DNA of 64,000 bases, taken from positions 257,633,590 through 257,697,589 of the forward strand of contig OX352773.1 in assembly GCA_947095535.1 (NCBI GenBank), in the 5' to 3' direction. Numbering within the stretch: position 1 is the stretch's first letter; the number at the start of each line of letters is the position of its first letter. Position numbers and translations under genes: made by a program. The stretch is from Poecilobothrus nobilitatus. Its lineage: Eukaryota > Arthropoda > Insecta > Diptera > Dolichopodidae. The notes beneath the pieces were generated by a model. That model was not told where the DNA came from. It did no database searches and worked only from the letters and a program-made list of their open reading frames with translations. Below, piece by piece: positions 1-10,156 of this stretch.

Positions 1-77
1 CTGGTGGTTAAGAGCGTATAAAATACGCTGTAAACACCGAGGAAGTGTGCCTTAGCACCGAGTGTCTACATAAATAA
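1..77 (+). mobile_element. tRNA-derived SINE, partial copy A (cut by window edge)
   Basis: The copy begins with an A-box-like stretch (CTGGTGGTTAAGAGCG) followed by ACGCTGTAAACACC and GTGTG, the same order as in the better copies at 5256-5400 and 56301-56496. The B-box region is missing and the copy jumps to a tail-like TGTCTACATAAAT, so it is internally deleted or rearranged. Its 5' end lies outside the window. The SINE family is inferred from the three copies; I cannot name it. Confidence 0.55.
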
Positions 78-436
78 AAGTTGCCAAATGTCCAAATATT
101 AAGGGAATCGAAATTAATAATTGTAATACCTATATGACAGATTATAATTTGTAGTAGAACAGTAAGTTTCAGTACTTAATATATAATCAGTACTTATAAG
201 CATATAATCAGTACTTAATTAAATAATATAATTAATGATACTCAGCTGTCCGCCATTGACCGGCAGTAGTTATACGGACACGAAGGAAGAAAGACGAAGA
301 TAATTAAAAAACAAGAGCTAATTGTTTGTTTTTTGTATTTGAATAAACTACCGAACATAAATAACAATTATTGCAATTGTTGCAATTTTTAGCACATTTC
401 AAAAAAAAATTTGAAAAATGTGCCTATTAGCTTCAC
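78..436. other. AT-rich spacer, no gene seen
   Basis: AT-rich non-coding sequence with short repeats of TCAGTACTTA around 170-220. I see no frame with protein-family resemblance and no RNA gene. Confidence 0.5.
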
Positions 437-600
437 TCTATCCGTCCGTCCGTTTTTTTATAAAACTTCTACATCGTTAAAGATAAAGCAATGAAATGTT
501 AACCATCGGCAGGTCTCATAAAAAAATAAATGTTGTAGAACAACTTTTTCATGTAGTTACATCCATTATGGAGCTACAGCAGCTCAAACTTTGAAATATG
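437..600 (+). mobile_element. HINE / mini-me-like element, decayed fragment
   Basis: A short TCCGTCCGTCCG tract at about 440-453 is followed about 120 bp later by GGAGCTACAGC. The same two landmarks occur in the same order in the full-length copy at 49501-51078 (GTCC tract near 49636, CGGAGCTACAGC near 49904). Both ends are missing. This is a degenerate fragment and its borders are approximate. Confidence 0.45.
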
Positions 601-3600
601 TATATCTGAAATATGTATATGTATATCCCTGTTTTTAAATATGTATATCTCAAGTTCTGCTTAACATTTTTTTAATTTAAAAACGGCATTCGATATGACT
701 TTCTTTTACCTTTATAAATCAATATCAAAATTATACATTGTTTTTAAGTTTTGCATGATGTTTCTTCTTTCTTAACTCCGACACGCATTTAGATAGGGAC
801 TTGAAATTTTGAGATAAGAAAAATCTTTTGCAACTTAAGCATCTGTACAATTTTTTTCAAAATGAACGGCAAAAATTAAAACTTCAACTTTATAATTTTA
901 TATGTTTTCTTAATTATGTAAAGTTCCCTTCCAAAGTTCCAGTTCCAGTTCCAGTCCCAAAAAGAAAATACCTCTTTATTTTTCACATTTTTTTTATTAT
1001 ATGTGCAAGTCACAATTCTAAACAGTTTATTTTGTCTTTTGGAAATGTGCTTCTTTAAAAATTGTTGGTTTACATCGCCATCCCATCCATCCAAAATCCC
1101 CATTGTAATTTGCAACTAAAAATTTAAAAACAAACTTTATACTATTTTAATTAATCTGCCTTCCAATTTTATTTTAATTTACTACATTTGCACTCTATCC
1201 AATTTAAATTAAATTAATTATTTAATTATTCTATTTATTTATTCTAATTGATAAATTAGCTAAAACTGTTCATATATGTATAGTGTAATATGCATTAATT
1301 AACTGAAAAAATGACATTTTAAAAAATCACACTTTATAAATGGTTGAAAACTTCTGGCAGCAGATAATCCAAATTCTTACTGCCTTCATTTTGTTTTCAC
1401 AATACACAGTCAGCCCATTATTATTATTATTATTTTAAAATTATGGAAGAATAAAAGGATCGAAATTGATTTTAATTGAAATGAAAAATAGTATAATTTT
1501 AATTTGTATCTGCAAAAATGTTTGAAAATTAAATAAAACAAAGTTTGTGTAAGATTTTGGTTTCATTTTGCTGTTCTGAAATTTTGTATCAATGACAAAT
1601 AAATTGATGTTAAAAAAAAATTTAAAAATACTCTTTCCCAGCATGAATATTACTATGTATTACCTATTATGAAAAGAACATGCTAAAATAAAAGCATTTA
1701 CATAATCACATAACGAAAAACACTAGTTGTAATAAAGGAAAACGTTTGGTATTTCTATGAATAAAATGTCAAATGAAAAAATGAGGGAAGTGTTGTCATT
1801 GTTGTTAGGTCAGATTAAAAAAAAAAAAAAACAAAGCATCAAATTTTTCAAAATTTTTTTAATTGAAATTTTCACTTTTCTTATAGATATAAAATTTTCT
1901 TATTTTGCTTTTGTTTGTCTTTCATTTTAAATTTACCATTGAAGTAAAACTTGACAATGATCAACAGTTAAATTTTTTTAACAAAACAAAAAACTAAAAT
2001 TCTTAAATTTTGAAAATAAAGTAAAGTAAAGTTGATATCATAGCGGTACTTATATTTTGAATCCATAATATCTATATGTATAAACATTCAATATATTTTT
2101 AATAAAATTTTAATAAATTTAAATTTACTATTATTAAAAGTCCACAAGTAAGTAAAAGTGTTTTGGGTTAGCTACGAATGTTCGTTTCTCATAAACTTAT
2201 TTTATTAACATTATATTTTCCTAAAATGTCTCTCTTAAAGTTTTCTTTTTCTCTTATTTTTCTTTCTTAAAGTCTTGATATATTTTTTTGTTTTATTAAT
2301 TTTTTCATGCAATTTAAATTAAGTTGACTATTAATATTACATATACCGTAATGCAGGGAATCTAGGAAATCTCAATAAAAATTCGAGAAAATTCCAAAAG
2401 TAGTTTCGACCAACAAAATTATTTTCCAGATTTTTTTCTAAATTTGCAAAATTCTCAGATCTCCAACAAATAAAATTGCTCAAACACTCGCTAAATATAT
2501 TATTGAAATGCCGATTTTCTGATCAAATTCTTATACTTATATAGTAACGTCTCTTTTATTCTTTATCTCTACCTTATATCTCTTTTATATTTATCTATTT
2601 ATCTCTTTTTATCTCTATTTATATTTATCTCTACCTTGAAAGTGCAATAAATAGTACAATTTAAAAAAAAAAAACAAATTAAAATTTAGCTAGATTTAAA
2701 AAAAAAACGATATTTTAAGAAGACAGATTTTTATAAAACGAATATTCGTACTCCAGCTGCCATTTATTTTACATGCATATTTCTTACATTTTTATGTTGT
2801 TCGTGGTAAACTTTTGTTTTATTTGATGTTTCATAGTTTTTAAATTCAAATTTTTGTTTTGTTTTTATTTTTTTTTTTTTGGCTATCTGCCATTTTTTTT
2901 TTCTTTTTATTTTTCAGTTCTTTATTTTAAATTTTATTATTTTTGTATTTCTATTTTTAATATTTTAACGAGATTTTTTTTCTTTTTTTAGTTTAATACT
3001 TCTTTATGTATATTTTGTTTTTCTTTTATTATTTATTTACTACCATTTTATTTTTTTTTTTTTGTATAATTGATGTTGTTGTTGTTGCATTTATTTTGAG
3101 TTTCATTGTTTTATTTTTTTAATGTTATATAAATATATAATATTATTTTTAATATTCGCTTTATATTTTATTTTTTAAAGTATATTTTTCTATATTTATG
3201 CCACTACAGCAAAAAAATTAAAATCTTTGTAATATTTTGGAAAATATCTTTTCTCACTCACTTCTTATATTATATTTTCTCAGATATTTGTTTCGTCCTT
3301 TTATATTAAAAAGGATCTTTAATTTTGTTAGAAAGTTTTTATTTTATATTTTTATAGTATTCTTTTTTTTTTTGTTTTCTTTGTTACTTAAAAAAACGAG
3401 TCGAATGTTTAGATTATAAATTTTTGTAAATTTGTACGTCTTACTAACAATTTCTTTATATTTCTGTTGCAAATTTTTCAACTTATAGATACAAAACTTA
3501 CCCCAATACATCATTATTTTACTAAAACACTTTATTTCCGATTAGTTTTTAAGATAAGTCCTTTTACTTTGAAATCCTTCGATACTCATTCAATATATTT

Positions 3601-5255
3601 TTATTACCAACATAAAACGTAACATTGTTGTGTTCAAATTTCTAAATCTGTTCGAATCTCTTAAAACAAATTATGTAGATGCTTGCAAACTATTCAAGAT
3701 TTCAAATTTACACTCACTTTGATACTCAGCGTACTAAATATAAATAATCCTGACATCGGAATTGTGCGAATATAAAGTATTAAGATCGGAATTGTATAGT
3801 AAAAAAATTTTGACAATTTATCATGATCGGAATTAATTCGACAATGTATTTGCTACACATTTTTCAAACCCTAGTTGTCAATTTGTGTAACCAAAAAAAT
3901 TATAAATACCTCATATATAAATAATGTTTGATGTTTTATTTTTTAAGTTCTTTGTTTGAAATGTTTGTAAAGAAATGAAGGAATTTAAGTAAATATGAAA
4001 ATAATTTAATATTACTGTGGTTTTTTTTTAAGTAAAAAATTTAAAACATCAAAAAACAAAATACGATTTGACAGTTGTTTCATACAAAGTGTTAACAGCG
4101 ATCTGAATTGAAAAGAAAACACATTGTCTTTAATACAATGTGTTTGACTTTATAAAATTTGACATTATATTATTTCTGCTGTGTAACGGGTTGTAGGTTT
4201 TTTAATACATTTCCGATGTCAACTTAATTTTAAAATACTAATATATATAATTTTATAGCTTACTAATAGCAGTCTTTTAACAAATTTGTATTTAAGTCGA
4301 AATATATACAGTTATTGAAACAACGATCTTATTTCTTTTATCTTTTATGTTGTTAGCACTATTGTTTTTCTGTTCAGTTCAGTAAATCTGTTACTGTTCA
4401 CGTTGTTTTTGTTGCTTCTCTTGTTTTTTATTTTTCTATGGATTTATATTTGTTATATTTTTTGTATTCTTCACGAAATTATTCAGTGCAGGAAAATTTT
4501 ATTTTTATATTTTATGAAATATTAAAATAAAAACAAAATTTAGAAAAAAAAAATTAAAGAATGAAAATATGCATAGAACGAATAAAAAGGGATAAAACGA
4601 TAACACAAAAAATAAACAAAAAAAAACACAAACAATGTTAACTAAAGAAAACTAAAAGCAACTAAAATTTTTACTTCAAAATAGAAAATAAAATAAAATA
4701 TAAATAGAAAAATTTATGAAAAATAAAATATAAATAATAAAAAAAAAAGAAAAATAATTGTGGTATAAAAATTATGAGAATAAAATAAAAATAAAAAAAA
4801 TAAACTTAATTATTTTTATTATTATCGTGATTATTCTTTTTACTACCCTTCAAAACAACTATAGTAAATAAGAATTGAGTGTAATTTAATAAAGAAAAAT
4901 GAAAAACAACAAAAACAAAACAAAAAAAAAAACAAAAAATAACCCATCCATTATTATTATAAAAGATGGTGAAATATAAGGTGACACTTTAAGAAATAAT
5001 TTAATAAAGAAAAATATATAATGGAAAAACTGAATAACTGGAAAATAAAAGAGAAAATAAGACAATTAAATAGAATTTGATTAAAAAATCTTTTAAATTA
5101 TGATTTTCCAAGAAATTAACAAGAAATAAATTGACACAAAAAAAAACCAATTTCCAATAAATTTAATTAATTATAATTTTTCAAAATTTACAAATCCGTA
5201 AGATTAAATATTTTTTTATAAATTTTCAAGTTATTGCAGTTAAATAAAAACAAAA
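601..5255. other. AT-rich spacer with T-rich and A-rich belts, no gene seen
   Basis: Long non-coding stretch. About 2780-3420 is strongly T-rich on this strand and about 4480-5170 strongly A-rich. A perfect 11-bp inverted repeat lies at 4117-4145, and ATCGGAATT occurs three times between 3755 and 3835. Open frames here are short, low in complexity and without recognisable domains, so none is called a gene. Confidence 0.5.
4117..4145. repeat. Perfect 11-bp hairpin
   Basis: AAACACATTGT at 4117-4127 and ACAATGTGTTT at 4135-4145 are exact reverse complements around a 7-nt loop. The function is unknown; it could be the tip of a decayed transposon or a chance palindrome in AT-rich DNA. Confidence 0.7.
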
Positions 5256-5414
5256 CTACGCTGTAAACACAGAAGGAGTGTGGGTTCGAATGCCACACAC
5301 ATTGTAAGAAATAATTTCCCCTTGCAGCATTTTCAGCCACGTATGATAAGGAAATCTTGTGTAATTTCCTTGTCATATTTATGTGGCAGGGGAAGGTACT
5401 AAAAAAAAAAAAAA
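5256..5414 (+). mobile_element. tRNA-derived SINE, 5'-truncated copy B with poly(A)
   Basis: TACGCTGTAAACAC is followed by a clear B box (GGGTTCGAATGCC), then TTTCAGCCACG, ATTTCCTTGTC and ATTTATGTGGCAG, ending in an A run at 5401-5414. The order matches the full copy at 56301-56496 read on the minus strand. The A box is missing, so this copy is truncated at its 5' end, as expected for reverse-transcribed SINEs. Confidence 0.7.
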
Positions 5415-5575
5415 TAGAAACAAGACAATATTATGTAAAACTAGAGGTTTAAGCACCAATTAAAAAAACTTATATAAAGGTACTACTTTTCTATCCTTAT
5501 TTTAAAATTTTTCTTGGAATTTATTCGGTATAGATTTCGGTATAGACTGTGAAATATCAATAGATGCATTTTTGA

Positions 5576-5830
5576 ATTATAGGGAAATCGTATTTTAAGT
5601 GTCAAAATAGTGAAAGTGTGAAGTATGAAGCTGATTTGAAATACTCAATTAGTCATGATCTTATCATAATAGAAAAATGGCTCAATAGTCATAGGCTATT
5701 ACTAAATATTAAGAAAACAAAAATAATATGTTATTCGGTAACAAAACATACAGTAATTTTAATATGCTTTTCAAGAATACCTCTTTAAAATTTTACGATC
5801 ATATTGAGTATATTATCAAAACTACAAGTA
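5576..5830 (+). pseudogene. LINE reverse-transcriptase remnant, first part
   Basis: A frame open from about 5576 contains EADLKYSISHDL, then IEKWLNSHRLLLN and IKKTKIICYS. This is the segment just after the FADD/YADD active site of non-LTR reverse transcriptases, where family members show a W-L-x-x-N-K/R-L-L-x-N-x-x-K-T-K pattern. About 35 codons later the frame is lost, but residues resembling HIEYIIKTTSKYN continue in a shifted frame up to 5830. Sequence resuming at about 6846 appears to be the next part of the same protein, so the HINE at 5832-6845 seems to have landed inside this older LINE. It is a dead fragment: no catalytic motif remains and both ends are decayed. Confidence 0.6.
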
Positions 5831-5831
5831 A

Positions 5832-6845
5832 ATATAACAGTAAGTCGATGCAACCGACTTATTTATACCCTACACCTAAAAAATTGAAATGAAATTAAAA
5901 ATCCATAAGTTATTTTAGTTAGATATTTAATATAAGCTAAAAAAATAAATGCTTTTACAACCTTTGTACAAAATTTCAGGTTTCTATCTTTATTAAATTT
6001 GACGATATGCTTGTTAGGTCTTGGGAAGTGTGTGAAGGCACCCGGAGCACCTCCTCAATTCATCCCAAATTTTAGAGACATTAGCAGAACAGGGTGGAAT
6101 ACTCTTATATCAAATTTCAAGTTTTTATATTTATTAATTTCGAAGATATGCTCGTTCGGTCTTGGGAGTTGTGTGGGAGATATCCGAACAACCATTCCAA
6201 TTCATGTGAAAGTTTAGGCAAATCAGGGATTCAGGAAAAAACACCCTCGTATCAAATTTGCAGTTTCTATCTTTATTAATTTCGAAGATATGCTTGTTCG
6301 GTTTTGGGAGTTGTTTGCGAGGTACCCGAGCAACCACTTCAATTCATCTCAAATTTTAGGCAAATCAAGGATTCAGGAAACAGCACCCTCATATCAAATT
6401 TGAAGCTTTTATCTTTATTAATTTCGAAGATATGTTTGTTCGGTTTTGGGAGTTGTGTGGGAGATAACCGAACAGCTCCTCCAATTCATCTCAAATTTTG
6501 GACAAATCAGGGATTCAGGAATCAACACCCTAGTACCAAATTTTAAGTTTCTATCTTTATTAATTTCGAATATATGCTTGTTCGATTTTGGGAGTTGTGT
6601 GGGAGGTACCCGAACAACCACTTCAATTCATCTCAAATTTTATGGATATCAGGGATTCAGGAAAACACACCCTCGTACAACGGACGGACGGACGGACATC
6701 GCTAAATCGACCTGATTCGATCATCGAATCATCGATCCTGATTCAGAATATATATACATGTCCATATCTAACTCGCTTCCTTTTGGTGGTTACAAACACC
6801 ATATCAAAGTTAATATACCCTATACTTAATGTGTAGGGTATAATA
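5832..6845 (-). mobile_element. HINE / mini-me-like element, inverted, near full length
   Basis: The two ends carry matching sub-terminal inverted repeats: TATACCCTACAC near 5866 and GTGTAGGGTATA near 6830. A GACGGACGGACGG tract (the GTCC microsatellite read backwards) lies near 6682, about 150 bp from the right end. A 7-bp hairpin, TAAGTCG/CGACTTA, sits at 5841-5861 close to the other end. The middle holds a tandem array of about 142 bp per unit (separate entry). Sub-terminal inverted repeats, an end hairpin and central tandem repeats are the published hallmarks of Helentron-associated elements such as DINE-1. No protein is encoded; such elements depend on Rep/helicase supplied elsewhere. 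Confidence 0.6.
5990..6680. repeat. Tandem repeat, about 142-bp unit, five copies
   Basis: The landmark CGAAGATATG recurs at about 6000 (diverged), 6141, 6283, 6425 and 6567, a spacing of 141-142 bp. Each unit also carries GTTCGG, TTTGGGAGTTGTGTGGGAG and GGGATTCAGGAA. The unit is not a multiple of three, and the overlapping short frames it creates on both strands (5999-6715) repeat the same words in different phases, so they are not treated as genes. Confidence 0.85.
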
Positions 6846-7090
6846 AAAGAAAGATATAGAAATGTTTGCTCTAAAAAAGTATTATATATAGCTTTTCCTC
6901 ATATATCTTATTGAATATCACATATTTAAATCTTATATGGTATGGGGCTCCAAATTTTGCACTAAACGAAATAAATATAATGCATAGGAAAACTATTAAA
7001 TTAATTAACTTTTATCCTAATCGTTTTCCATCCATTTTTCATGTTATAAACAAACTTGTTTTTAAGTTTTGAAAATATATGTAGGCTCGA
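6846..7090 (+). pseudogene. LINE reverse-transcriptase remnant, second part
   Basis: Broken frames give RYRNVCSKKVLYIAFPHISY and then YMVWGSKFCTKRNKYNA. They resemble the C-terminal region of non-LTR reverse transcriptases (L-x-S-L-Y-Y-S-x-I-x-P-x-L-x-Y followed by V-W-G-S and a Q-K-K motif). Several stops and at least one frameshift interrupt it. It follows directly after the HINE and continues the remnant at 5576-5830, so I read both as one old element split by insertion. Confidence 0.5.
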
Positions 7091-7122
7091 ATTACATATT
7101 ATTGCATTCAAAATTATTATTA

Positions 7123-7270
7123 TCGTACGGACGGACGTACGTACGTACATGGCTTAATCAACTCAGAAACCTTTGACACTATTTATTTAGCTCGACTCCT
7201 TTAAGGTGTTACAAACGTAATGGTAAATTTATTATACCCTTGAACATAGTTCATACGGGTATAATAAAAT
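7123..7270 (-). mobile_element. HINE / mini-me-like element, inverted end fragment
   Basis: CGTACGGACGGACGTACGTACGTACATGGC is a GTCC/GTAC tract read backwards. It is followed by TTTGACAC, TAGCTCGACTCC and GGTGTTACAAACG, ending with the hairpin TTATACCC...GGGTATAATAA at about 7230-7264. The same parts in opposite order begin the copy at 7857. Only the hairpin end survives. Confidence 0.65.
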
Positions 7271-7856
7271 AGGTGCAATTTGTTTTTTAAATCAAAATGA
7301 TTAATTTAAGTTAAATAAAATGTGTATTAAAGAAATAATAAAAAAACAAGCACTGATTTTCAGAATTCGCTATAATTATATTTTTATAATTATATTTTTT
7401 TAACTTACAATAATTTTTTTTTTTTCTTTGCCACTTCTATAATAGGGAGCATAGGGCATTCACTAAGTAATTTTTATTCATATTTGACTAAGCTTCAGTT
7501 TCGTGAATCAGTAATTTCGGTCAAAATCAATAAAAGTTACAAATTTTTCCCCCAAACATAATAAATATCGGTGCATACGAAATTATTATGAAAAATATAC
7601 CAGTTCAAGTAATTCAACCGATTCCATAATAATCAGTTAGTACTCAGTAGGAATAATGATGAGTTACTGCATGAGTTTAATAAAATGCTCATAAAGTAAC
7701 TCATCAGTTCTCTAATCTGTTTAAAACGTGCTTCAGAAAAATTTAACAAACAAAAATCAAATTTGCCAATGAGCCGTTGCATGAGTAAATTCAAAACTCA
7801 TTAATGAGTTCATTAGTTTTATAGTTTTGTTGTAGACTTATGTACAATATACATTT
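7271..7856. other. AT-rich spacer with an 18-bp imperfect hairpin
   Basis: No coding signal. Positions 7658-7675 and 7688-7705 form an inverted repeat with two mismatches around a 12-nt loop (arms start GATGAGTTACT and end AGTAACTCATC). Several further ACTCAT/ATGAGT words surround it, which suggests a decayed hairpin-forming repeat. Confidence 0.55.
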
Positions 7857-8874
7857 ATTATACCCGTATGCACTATGTTCAAGGGTATAATAAATTTGCC
7901 ATTACGTTTGTGACACCTTAAAGGAGTCGAGCTAGATATAGTGTCAAAGGTATGCATCGGCTCAGAATCTAATTCTGAGTCGATTAAGCCATGTACGTCC
8001 GTCCGTCCGTCCGTCCGTCCGCACGATAACTCAAAAAATAAAGGAGCTAGGAGGCTGAAATTTTTTTTACGGCTTTGTTAGTTTTGCTATTTAAATCCAA
8101 TATTTTCGGTCGGCGGGTTCGAGTAGCTGCCATACAACTTCTAACTTTATATAGAAATAACTCAGTATCTATTCAAGCTAGGTTTCTGAAATTTTGCAAA
8201 TGATGATCAAGTTTTATGGCAACAACTTCTGTGAAATTTGGTTGTGGTGGTGCGACGGGTTCGGGTAGCTGCCATACAACTTAAACGTTTAAATGAGAAT
8301 AACTCAGTGTCTATTGAAGCTAGGAACCTGAAATTTAGTAAAGAGGTGTCGAGTTACAGGCCAACAACTTTTAGTTGGTCTAGAGCAGCCGGTTCAGGCT
8401 TCTTGCACCTCTTCGAACTTAATGAAGCTAGGCGTCTGAAATCTTGCAAATGATGATCCACTTTTATGGCAACAACTTCTGTAAAATTTGGTTGTGATGA
8501 TATGACAGGTTCGGATAGTTGCCATACAACTTCACTTTTTAAATGAAAATAACTCAGTGTCTATTGAAGCTAGCTATCTTAAATTTTGTGAAAAAGTGTC
8601 AAGTTGCAAGCCAAAAACTTTTGTAAAATTTGATTGGTCTAAAGCAGCCGGTTCAAGCTTCTTGCATTTCTTGGAACTTAATGAAACTAGGCGCAATAGA
8701 TTCGGGTAGCTGTCATACAACTCCACAATTTACATAAATATATCTCTGTAGTTCGGTACTAAAACATCTGAATGTTTTCAAAAGATGATCAAGTTTTATA
8801 GAAACAGGATATATTACGTTCATACGGGTATCCCAGAGTTGACACAGTCTACTCTACTGCACTCTTCCTCGTTT
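7857..8874 (+). mobile_element. HINE / mini-me-like element, full-length copy
   Basis: The left end has ATACCCGTATG at 7860-7870 and the right end has its exact complement CATACGGGTAT at 8821-8831. A left hairpin (TATACCCG..CAAGGGTATAATA) is followed by TTTGTGACACC, TCGAGCTAGATATA and a GTCC tract at about 7996-8019, then AACTCAAAAAATAAAGGAGCTAG. The right end has the 5-bp stem AGAGT/ACTCT (8835-8855) and ends CTTCCTCGTTT, as do the copies at 49501 and 62545. The middle carries diverged internal repeats. No transposase frame is present; the 71-codon frame at 8238 lies wholly inside the internal repeats and is not called. Confidence 0.7.
8100..8720. repeat. Degenerate internal repeats of the HINE
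   Basis: GGTTCGGGTAGCTGCCATACAACTT or a close variant occurs near 8115, 8258, 8506 and 8696. A related GCCGGTTCA.GCTTCTTGCA occurs near 8389 and 8648. Phrases such as AACTCAGTGTCTATT.AAGCTAG alternate with them. Spacing is irregular (about 130-250 bp), so these are older and more diverged than the 142-bp array at 5990-6680. Confidence 0.65.
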
Positions 8875-10156
8875 TTAATTTAAAATTGGAGTTGGGTTAG
8901 TTTTTCCATAAAATCCCCCGTCCCCTTGAAAGATAGAAAAATGATGAGCATTTGTTCCTCTAGATGTGAAAGATAATATGTAAAATGGCGAATATTCGTT
9001 TTTTAAGTTTCAAATATTTTACATCACTACAGTAATTCTCTATTGTTGCATTATTATTTATTTATTTTCAGGAGTTTACCCACCCCATATAACGTTTTAG
9101 GATTGAGAGCCTTCGCAGATGCGACTTATTATGATCGAAGATGCGACTTATTCTGTATTATTTAAAGTAAGATTATTTTGTAGTAAAAGTATAGGAGTTA
9201 TATTATAATTCAACTTTTAATTCTAAAGTTGAATTTATTGCTCTGCAAAATTTTCAAAAACTTTGGTTTTTTTTCCACATTTACTTTGACTTCAGTTATT
9301 TATCTTAAATAAAATACGGTTTGATGTTGTAGCAGTGACATTATTATCGTCATTTTTCTTAGAATTATTATTATCCTTATTCCTTCTTATTAGAATCTAA
9401 AATACTTCTAATTTCTAATATATATAGAATAAAAGTTATCCTGCCGATTACTATTTGATTGATTAATTTTTTTTTATAATTTGAATACATATCTAAATTA
9501 TCAAATTAATATTATTAATATTTGACTTATTACTTTTTGGCTTATATACATGTCAAATTGACATAAAACAAAAATTATTCAAACTGTATTAGCATTTAAA
9601 TCAATCAAAAATTCTCAATAACATACATATGTTCTCCTATCTTCTACTATCCTCCTACCCTAATCTTAACATGCGAAATGTAATTTTTTCCTTTTCCTTT
9701 TTTGGAATTAATTATATTGAAATTAAATTGAAATTAATAAGATGTTAATTGAAGATTGTTTTTCTGCTATACTCGCTCCTGTAATAAGCGTAAGGCATTC
9801 ACAAAGCCATTTATTATTTATGTCTTTTATAAGTAGAAAATGTGTTTGTTTGTTTATTATTTGTGCATTCGTACACTGTGTACCCTGTCCCTGTGTACTG
9901 ATTATAACCAATTTTCGTAGAAATATTCGTCTGAACCCGAGAGATGTCATGCACTACTTTTTTTAGGATCGGGCAACCCGTTCCGATTTTTCGTTGATCT
10001 ATCTATACAGTTTCACCGATTAAAGATAAACTTTGTAGAAACGTACTTCCCTTCCAAAGGAGTTCGTTTGTTTTAAGATCGGGATCCGTTAAACGGGCAC
10101 GGGCACGCGGATCTGTTAGTAAAAAATTACTGAACCATGTTAAATTTATACAGCTT
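8875..10156. other. AT-rich spacer up to the satellite edge
   Basis: No gene recognised. It contains the exon-like segment at 9072-9166. Between about 9960 and 10130 is a GC-richer patch with repeated GATCGGG, CCCGTTCCG and CGGGCACGGGCACG words, probably a scrap of an unidentified mobile element. Two overlapping frames of about 75 codons near 9723-9966 lie on opposite strands and resemble nothing I know. Confidence 0.45.
9072..9166 (+). other. Possible small exon (weak)
   Basis: A pyrimidine-rich stretch ending TTTATTTTCAG precedes 9072 and a good donor, AAA/GTAAGA, follows 9166. The 95-bp segment is less AT-rich than its surroundings. One frame stays open for 30 codons (starting SLPTPYNVLG) and stops at 9163-9165; the other two have early stops. 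It also contains GATGCGACTTATT twice, 22 bp apart. It could be an exon of a non-coding or untranslated part of a gene, or chance. I recognise no family. Confidence 0.18.

Noticed and set aside
876..1115. Frames at 828-1058 and 876-1115 on opposite strands
   Set aside because: They overlap on opposite strands, are rich in F, K, N and I, include a PVPVPVP-type stretch from a short GTTCCA repeat, and resemble no family.
5999..6836. Overlapping frames of 61-89 codons on both strands
   Set aside because: They are phase-shifted translations of the 142-bp HINE tandem repeat. The same words appear in different frames, so no one frame is favoured.
9723..9966. Two frames of about 75 codons on opposite strands
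   Set aside because: They overlap almost completely on opposite strands and neither shows a recognisable domain, so they are most likely chance frames.
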